Assembly: GCA_022843905.1 (NCBI GenBank) | Contig: JALHMT010000002.1 | Span: 62,001 to 126,000 of the forward strand | Source: Rubrivivax sp. | GTDB lineage: Bacteria; Pseudomonadota; Gammaproteobacteria; Burkholderiales; Burkholderiaceae_C | Direction: 5' to 3' | Length of the DNA: 64,000 bases | Shown here: positions 59,320 to 64,000 of the stretch, piece after piece | How the letters are laid out: every line of letters begins with the position of its first letter | How positions within the stretch are numbered: position 1 is the first letter of the stretch | Program-made: the position numbers and the translations under genes | Notes under the pieces: generated by a model | Seen by the model: only the letters and a program-made list of their open reading frames with translations | Database searches by the model: none | What the model was told of the DNA's origin: nothing

Positions 59320-62300
59320 TTAGGCGGGCACCTTGACGTCAGCCTGAGCGCTGCCGAAGCGGCGGCGCGCCCAGTTCGCCAGGTCGTCGAGGTAGCAGTA
59401 CACCACCGGCACCACTACCAGCGTGAGCAGCGACGAGGTGATGACGCCACCGATCACCGCCTGGCCCATCGGCGCGCGCTGCTCGGAGCCTTCGGTCAGC
59501 GCGAAGGCCAGCGGCACCATGCCGAAGACCATGGCCAGCGTGGTCATCAGGATGGGGCGCAGCCGGACGTGGGCCGCGTGCAGCAGCGCTGCGCTGCGCT
59601 CCATGCCGGCCTCGCGGGAACGGATCGCGAAGTCCACCAGCAGGATGGCGTTTTTCGTCACCAGGCCCATCAGCATCACCACGCCGATGATGCTGAACAT
59701 GTTCAGCGTGCTGCCGAACAGCAGCAGCGCCAGCACCACGCCGATCAGCGTGAGCGGCAGCGAGCTCATCAGCGCCAGCGGCTGCAGGAAGCTCTTGAAC
59801 TGGCTGGCCAGGATCATGTAGATGAAGACGATGGCCAGCATCAGCGCACCGATGGCGTAGCCGAAGCTGTCCTGCATGTTCTTCGTCGAGCCTCCGAAGG
59901 CATAGCGGTAGCCCGGCGGCCAGGCGATGCGGTCGAGCATGGCCCGCAGGTCGGCCGACACCTCGCCGGTGCTGCGGCCCAGCACGTTGGCGTCGAAGGT
60001 GATCTCGCGGTTCATGTCGCGGCGGTTGATCTGGTTCGGGCCGGTCGACGGCGTGAGTGTGGCCACCTGCGACAGCCGCACCATGCGTGGGCTGCCGTCG
60101 GCGGCGGCGGCCACGGCCAGCGGCAGCTGGTTCAGATCACCTGCGGTGTCGCGGCTGCCGGGCGCCAGGCGCACCTTGATGTCGTAGTTCTCGCCGTCGC
60201 TGGCGCGCCAGTTGCCCACCGTCTGCCCGGCCACCAGCGTGCGCAGCGTGGCGGCCACGTTGTTGACGGTCAGGCCCAGATCGGCCGCGGCGTCCCGCTT
60301 GACCACCACCGCCAGCGTCGGCTTGTCGGGCTTGAGCGTGCTGTCCAGGTCCACCAGGCCGGGGATCTGCTGCATCTGCGCGGTGATCTGGCGCGACAGG
60401 CGTTCCAGTTCACCGAGGTCGGTGCCCTGCACCGAGAACTGCAGGCTCTTGCCGCCGCCCAGGTCGGTCACGCCGATGTTGGTGATGGTGATGCCGGGAA
60501 TGCGCGAGAGCTTCTCGCGCAGCGGCAGGGCCATCTGGCTGACGGAGCGCTCGCGGTCCTTGCGGTCGACCAGGCGCACGTAGACCGAGCCGTAGATCTT
60601 GCCCTGCGTGAAGCCGCTGTTGATGGTGGTGACGGTGTACTGCACCTCGGGCATCTCGCGCAGCGCGGCGTCGACCTGCCTGGCGCGTGCCTCGGTCACT
60701 TCGAGCGACGAGCCCACCGGGGTGTAGAAGTTGACCGTCGTCTCCGAGAAGTCGGCCTTGGGCACGAACTCGGCGCCCAGGATGGGGATCACGAAGAAGC
60801 TGGCAACGAAGGTCAGCACGGCCACCAGCAGCGTCTTGAGCTTGTGCACCAGCGACCAGGCCAGCACGGCCTGGTAGGCCTGGCCCATCTTCTGCGTCAG
60901 CGTGTCGAACCAGCCCGTCACGCGGCCGATGGTCTTGTCGTACAGCGTCACCGGCGGGCCGGTGTGGCGGCCGTGGGCCTGCGGGTCGTTCCAGACGCTG
61001 GACAGCATGGGGTCGAGCGTGAAGCTGACGAACATCGAGATCAGCACCGCCGCCACGATGGTGATGCCGAACTCGTGGAAGAACTTGCCGATGATGCCGC
61101 CCATGAAGCCGATGGGCAGGAACACCGCCACGATGGACAGCGTGGTGGCCAGCACCGCCAGGCCGATCTCCTCGGTGCCGGCCAGCGCCGCGTCGTGCGG
61201 ACTCTTGCCCATCTGTACGTGGCGCACGATGTTCTCGCGCACGACGATGGCGTCGTCGATCAGCAGGCCCACGCACAGGCTCAGCGCCATCAGCGTGATG
61301 GTGTTGATCGTGAAGCCGAAGACGTACATGAACAGGAAGGTGCCGATCAGCGCGATCGGCAGCGTCAGGCCGGTGATGACCGTCGAGCGCCAGGAGTTCA
61401 GGAACAGGAACACGATGCCGATGGTCAGCACCGCGCCCTCGATCAGCGTGCGCTGCACGTTGGCCACCGAGACGCGGATGGAGCGCGAGTTGTCGCGGTT
61501 GATCTCGGTCTTCATGCCGGGCGGGGCGAGCTTCTCGGCCTCGGCCAGCGCCTTTTTCAGGCCGTCGACCACGGCAATGGTGTTCTCGCCCTGGCTCTTC
61601 TGCACCGACAGCAGCACCGTGCGCTTGCCGTTGTAGAGCGCCAGGCTCTCGATCTCCTGCGGGCCGTCGACCACGTCGGCCACCTGCCAGAGCTTGACCG
61701 GCTGCCCGTTGCGCCGCGCCAGCACGACGTCGCGGAAGTCGGCCGGCGTCTTCAGCCGCGCGTTGATCTGCACCACGCGTTCCTGCTCGCGCGAGCGGAT
61801 CGCGCCCAGCGGCAGTTCCTGGTTCTCGCTGCGCAGCGCGGCCACCACCTGCTCGACGGTGATGCCCATGGCTTCCATGGCCGCCGGCCGCACGTAGACG
61901 TTGATCTCGCGCTGCACGCCGCCGACCACGCTCACCGCGCCCACGCCACGCACGTTCTCCAGTCGCTTCTGCAGCACCTGCGAGGCCCAGTTGGTCAGCT
62001 CCTGCGCGCTCCTGCTGCCGTCGGGCGACAGCACGGCGACGTTGAACACCGGTGCGCTGGCGGGATCGAAGCGCGAGATGCGCGGCTCCTTGACCTCCTC
62101 GCGCAGCAAGGGGCGCACCCCGGCCACCTTCTCGCGCACGTCCTCGGCGGCTTCGCGGCCGTCGACGTCGAGGTTGAACTCGACGATGACCAGGGCCGTG
62201 CCTTCATAGGACCGCGAGGACAGCGCGCTGATGCCGGCCACCGTGTTGATGGCCTCCTCGAGTTTCTTGGTGACCTCGGCCTCGACGATCTCGGGCGAGG

Positions 62301-62460
62301 CGCCGGGATAGTCCATCACCACCACCACGGTGGGCACGTCGATGTTGGGAAACTGGTCGATGGACAGCCGCTGGTAGCTGAACAGGCCCAGCACCACGAA
62401 GGCCAGCATGACCATCGTGGCCATCACCGGGTTGGCGATGGAGACGCGCGTGAACCACAT
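59320..62460 (-). CDS. RND efflux permease
   Basis: The 1046-residue inner-membrane pump has 12 membrane helices and two large periplasmic loops. MWFTRVSIANPVMATMVMLAFVVLG opens it. The proton-relay Asp pair is in LIDDAIVVREN (~residues 398-408), and GFTINTITLMALSLCVGLLIDD is typical of the hydrophobe/amphiphile efflux family. It is preceded by the adaptor and works with a TolC-type channel, which is 1.1 kb downstream. It probably exports hydrophobic drugs or metabolites. pcm follows 41 bases later. Confidence 0.95.
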   Translation of the reverse strand: MWFTRVSIANPVMATMVMLAFVVLGLFSYQRLSIDQFPNIDVPTVVVVMDYPGASPEIVEAEVTKKLEEAINTVAGISALSSRSYEGTALVIVEFNLDVDGREAAEDVREKVAGVRPLLREEVKEPRISRFDPASAPVFNVAVLSPDGSRSAQELTNWASQVLQKRLENVRGVGAVSVVGGVQREINVYVRPAAMEAMGITVEQVVAALRSENQELPLGAIRSREQERVVQINARLKTPADFRDVVLARRNGQPVKLWQVADVVDGPQEIESLALYNGKRTVLLSVQKSQGENTIAVVDGLKKALAEAEKLAPPGMKTEINRDNSRSIRVSVANVQRTLIEGAVLTIGIVFLFLNSWRSTVITGLTLPIALIGTFLFMYVFGFTINTITLMALSLCVGLLIDDAIVVRENIVRHVQMGKSPHDAALAGTEEIGLAVLATTLSIVAVFLPIGFMGGIIGKFFHEFGITIVAAVLISMFVSFTLDPMLSSVWNDPQAHGRHTGPPVTLYDKTIGRVTGWFDTLTQKMGQAYQAVLAWSLVHKLKTLLVAVLTFVASFFVIPILGAEFVPKADFSETTVNFYTPVGSSLEVTEARARQVDAALREMPEVQYTVTTINSGFTQGKIYGSVYVRLVDRKDRERSVSQMALPLREKLSRIPGITITNIGVTDLGGGKSLQFSVQGTDLGELERLSRQITAQMQQIPGLVDLDSTLKPDKPTLAVVVKRDAAADLGLTVNNVAATLRTLVAGQTVGNWRASDGENYDIKVRLAPGSRDTAGDLNQLPLAVAAAADGSPRMVRLSQVATLTPSTGPNQINRRDMNREITFDANVLGRSTGEVSADLRAMLDRIAWPPGYRYAFGGSTKNMQDSFGYAIGALMLAIVFIYMILASQFKSFLQPLALMSSLPLTLIGVVLALLLFGSTLNMFSIIGVVMLMGLVTKNAILLVDFAIRSREAGMERSAALLHAAHVRLRPILMTTLAMVFGMVPLAFALTEGSEQRAPMGQAVIGGVITSSLLTLVVVPVVYCYLDDLANWARRRFGSAQADVKVPA

Positions 62461-62475
62461 GCCGGGGCTGCCTGT

Positions 62476-63666
62476 TCAGCGCGTGCCGGCCGCGCCCGAG
62501 GCCGCTGTGGCCACGGGTGAGGCGGCGCCCTTGCCGCCGGCGACCGGCAGCCTGATCAGCGTGCCCGGCCGCATGTTGCCCACACTGCCGCGCAGCACGG
62601 TCTGGCCTTCCGACAGCCCGGCGGTGATCTCGACGGCGGGTTCGGCGGCGCCGTCGAATCCGGCGTCGCCCTGGGCGCCCAGCGTGACGTTGCGCGCCAC
62701 CGCCTTGCCGCCCTCGGCCTGCAGCACATAGGGCAACGGCTGGTCGTAGCGCACGGCCGTCACAGGCACCACCAGCGCCTGCGACCGCGCGATCTCGATG
62801 CTGCCGCGCGCGAACAGCCCCTGGCGCAGGCCGGGATGGGGTTCGAGGGCGAGGTAGGCCATCACCGCCCGCGTGCCGGCCTGGGTGCTGGGGTTGATGC
62901 GCACCACCTTGGCGGCCATCGGCTCGGCCATGCCGTCGACCGTCAGTCGTGCGGCCTGTCCCACGCGCAGCGTGGTCACCTGCTCGGGCGCGAGCGCGGC
63001 TTCGAGCTCGATGCGGGACAGGTCGACGATCTCGACCAGGCGCGCATCGACACCCACGCGTTCGCCCGGCTGCGCCAGGCGCTGCGACACCAGGCCCGAC
63101 AGGGGCGCGCGCACGACGGTGTCGCCCGCGCTCCTGCGCGCCAGGTCGGCGGCGGCGCGCGCGGCCTGCAGCGAAGCACGGGCGCCCGCGGCGCTGCTGA
63201 TCGAGGTCTCCAGCGCGTTGCGCGAGATGAAACCCTGGTCGACCAGGGCCTTGTTGTTGGCCAGCGTGCGCTCGGCGATCTCGAGCTGGCTGCTGGCCGC
63301 GGCGGCCTGGTCCTCGGCCTGGCGCACGCGCAGCTGGAACTCGGTGTCGTCGAGCCGGGCGATGACCTGCCCACGCTCGACACGGTCGCCCTCGCGCACC
63401 GTCAGTTCACGCAGCTCGGCGGCCACCTTGGCGCGCACCACGGCGCTGTTGACGGCGCGCAGTCCGCCCGACACCGGCAGCGTGGCCAGCAGCTCGGCGC
63501 GGCGGGCCACGGCGAGGTCGGTGGGTGCCAGTTCGATGGGCTGCGGCGTCGCCGCGGCAGCGGGCGCGCTGGCGGCGGCCTTGCGCTGCAGGGCCAGGCC
63601 GATCGCCACGGCCAGGACGGCGGCGAGCGCCAGCACGGCGATGAGCCAACGGGTTCGTGATGACAT
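62476..63666 (-). CDS. RND efflux periplasmic adaptor subunit
   Basis: The 396-residue protein bridges the permease and TolC. It has an N-terminal membrane anchor (WLIAVLALAAVLAVAIGLAL) and the lipoyl-like and coiled-coil region VNSAVVRAKVAAELRELTVREGDRVERGQVIARLDDTEFQLRVRQAEDQAAA. A beta-barrel part ends it. The adaptor gene lies 13 bases after the TetR gene and 15 bases before the permease. Confidence 0.94.
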   Translation of the reverse strand: MSSRTRWLIAVLALAAVLAVAIGLALQRKAAASAPAAAATPQPIELAPTDLAVARRAELLATLPVSGGLRAVNSAVVRAKVAAELRELTVREGDRVERGQVIARLDDTEFQLRVRQAEDQAAAASSQLEIAERTLANNKALVDQGFISRNALETSISSAAGARASLQAARAAADLARRSAGDTVVRAPLSGLVSQRLAQPGERVGVDARLVEIVDLSRIELEAALAPEQVTTLRVGQAARLTVDGMAEPMAAKVVRINPSTQAGTRAVMAYLALEPHPGLRQGLFARGSIEIARSQALVVPVTAVRYDQPLPYVLQAEGGKAVARNVTLGAQGDAGFDGAAEPAVEITAGLSEGQTVLRGSVGNMRPGTLIRLPVAGGKGAASPVATAASGAAGTR

Positions 63667-63679
63667 GGGCGGAGGACGT

Positions 63680-64000
63680 TCAGGCGCTGCGCACTTCGAG
63701 GCCGCGCAAGACCATGTCGAGCTGGGTGCGAAGCACGGCGGCGGGGTCGAGTTCGGCGCCGTGCACGGGGCAGCAGCCGAAGGAGTGGCGGTGCAGGGCG
63801 AGAAAGATGATAGGCGCGATCAGCGCCAGCGCCACTTCGTGCGCTGGCAAGGGCCGGAACTCGCCGCGGTCGATGCCGCGCTGCACCGCGAACGAGAACA
63901 GCTGGTCGGCCGGTGCGATGACTTCGTCGGTGTAGAACTGCGCCAGGTCGGGGAAGTTGCGCACCTCGGCGATGATGACCTTGTGGATGCCGGCGGCCGG
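63680..64000 (-). CDS. TetR/AcrR family regulator (5' end beyond window)
   Basis: The visible 106 codons are the C-terminal ligand domain (IHKVIIAEVRNFPDLAQFYTDEVIAPADQLFSFAVQRGIDRGEFR, HEVALALIAPIIFLALHR). The N-terminal DNA-binding domain is outside the window. It lies 13 bases before the adaptor gene and presumably represses the RND operon. It is read in from the right edge. Confidence 0.85.
   Translation of the reverse strand, partial: PAAGIHKVIIAEVRNFPDLAQFYTDEVIAPADQLFSFAVQRGIDRGEFRPLPAHEVALALIAPIIFLALHRHSFGCCPVHGAELDPAAVLRTQLDMVLRGLEVRSA

Noticed and set aside
59296..62520. A very long plus-strand open frame of 1074 codons opposite the RND permease
   Set aside because: It mirrors the RND gene, is rich in His, Gln, Arg and Gly as expected of a GC-rich antisense shadow, and shows no domain.
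1..64000. CRISPR arrays, rRNA or tRNA genes, intact insertion sequences
   Set aside because: I saw no regularly spaced direct repeats, no tRNA or rRNA sequence and no transposase. Searches with tRNAscan or IS databases would settle it.

Overview
The window is high-GC DNA with dense, short-spaced genes, frequent GTG starts and 4-base start/stop overlaps. The run yebC - purD - hemF - nadD - rsfS - rlmH - maf - rng is typical of Burkholderiales (Betaproteobacteria). Two orphan Bug-type solute-binding proteins, a RND-pcm-rhodanese-tolC run and a DUF1501/DUF1800 pair fit the same group (Rubrivivax/Ideonella/Methylibium-like). It looks chromosomal. I found no rRNA, tRNA, CRISPR array or intact insertion sequence.

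Layout. 1-10308: a DUF1499 fragment, a HerA-like ATPase, then the housekeeping run for purine, heme and NAD synthesis and ribosome/RNA maintenance, ending with a DUF808 membrane protein. 10333-20560: a looser accessory stretch with long empty spacers. It holds a VOC protein, an AraC regulator, a 58-residue Cys-rich protein, a DUF4864 protein, a DUF3667 membrane protein, a TPR protein, a GreA/GreB-like factor, a divergent AmpR-like regulator/class A beta-lactamase pair, two adjacent toxin-antitoxin modules with palindromic operators, and a relic of a FAD-linked oxidase. 20560-31204: a Bug protein/ThDP enzyme pair, an orphan pseudopilin followed by a GGDEF-EAL protein, small secreted or VOC proteins, an acyltransferase-like/cNMP-binding fusion and a Nudix hydrolase. 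31383-34028: an acyl-CoA ligase and a BASS-type transporter.

34054-44960 is the most coherent accessory system. A PrpR-type sigma-54 activator faces nine co-directional genes: class III CoA transferase, HMG-CoA-lyase-like enzyme, MaoC hydratase, acyl-CoA ligase, Bug binding protein, acyl-CoA dehydrogenase, thiolase-like protein, Zn-ribbon/OB-fold (DUF35) partner and enoyl-CoA hydratase. A near-perfect -24/-12 promoter lies 33 bases before the first gene, and a PrpR-side palindrome lies next to the activator start. The gene set suggests uptake, CoA activation, oxidation, hydration and carbon-carbon cleavage of a branched or beta-hydroxy carboxylic acid. The substrate is unknown.

44995-64000: an aminotransferase/DJ-1 pair divergent from a GlxA-like regulator; a lipoprotein hydrolase divergent from a TetR regulator over twin operators; an oligopeptide-binding protein overlapping an LD-carboxypeptidase (probable murein-peptide recycling); a decayed locus with a shortened DUF3455 protein and an ECF sigma/anti-sigma chimeric relic; DUF1501 and DUF1800 genes; and a TetR - adaptor - RND permease - pcm - rhodanese - tolC run. 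Three GC-rich hairpin repeats built around C5-TT-G5 or a close variant each sit just after a stop codon of a minus-strand gene.
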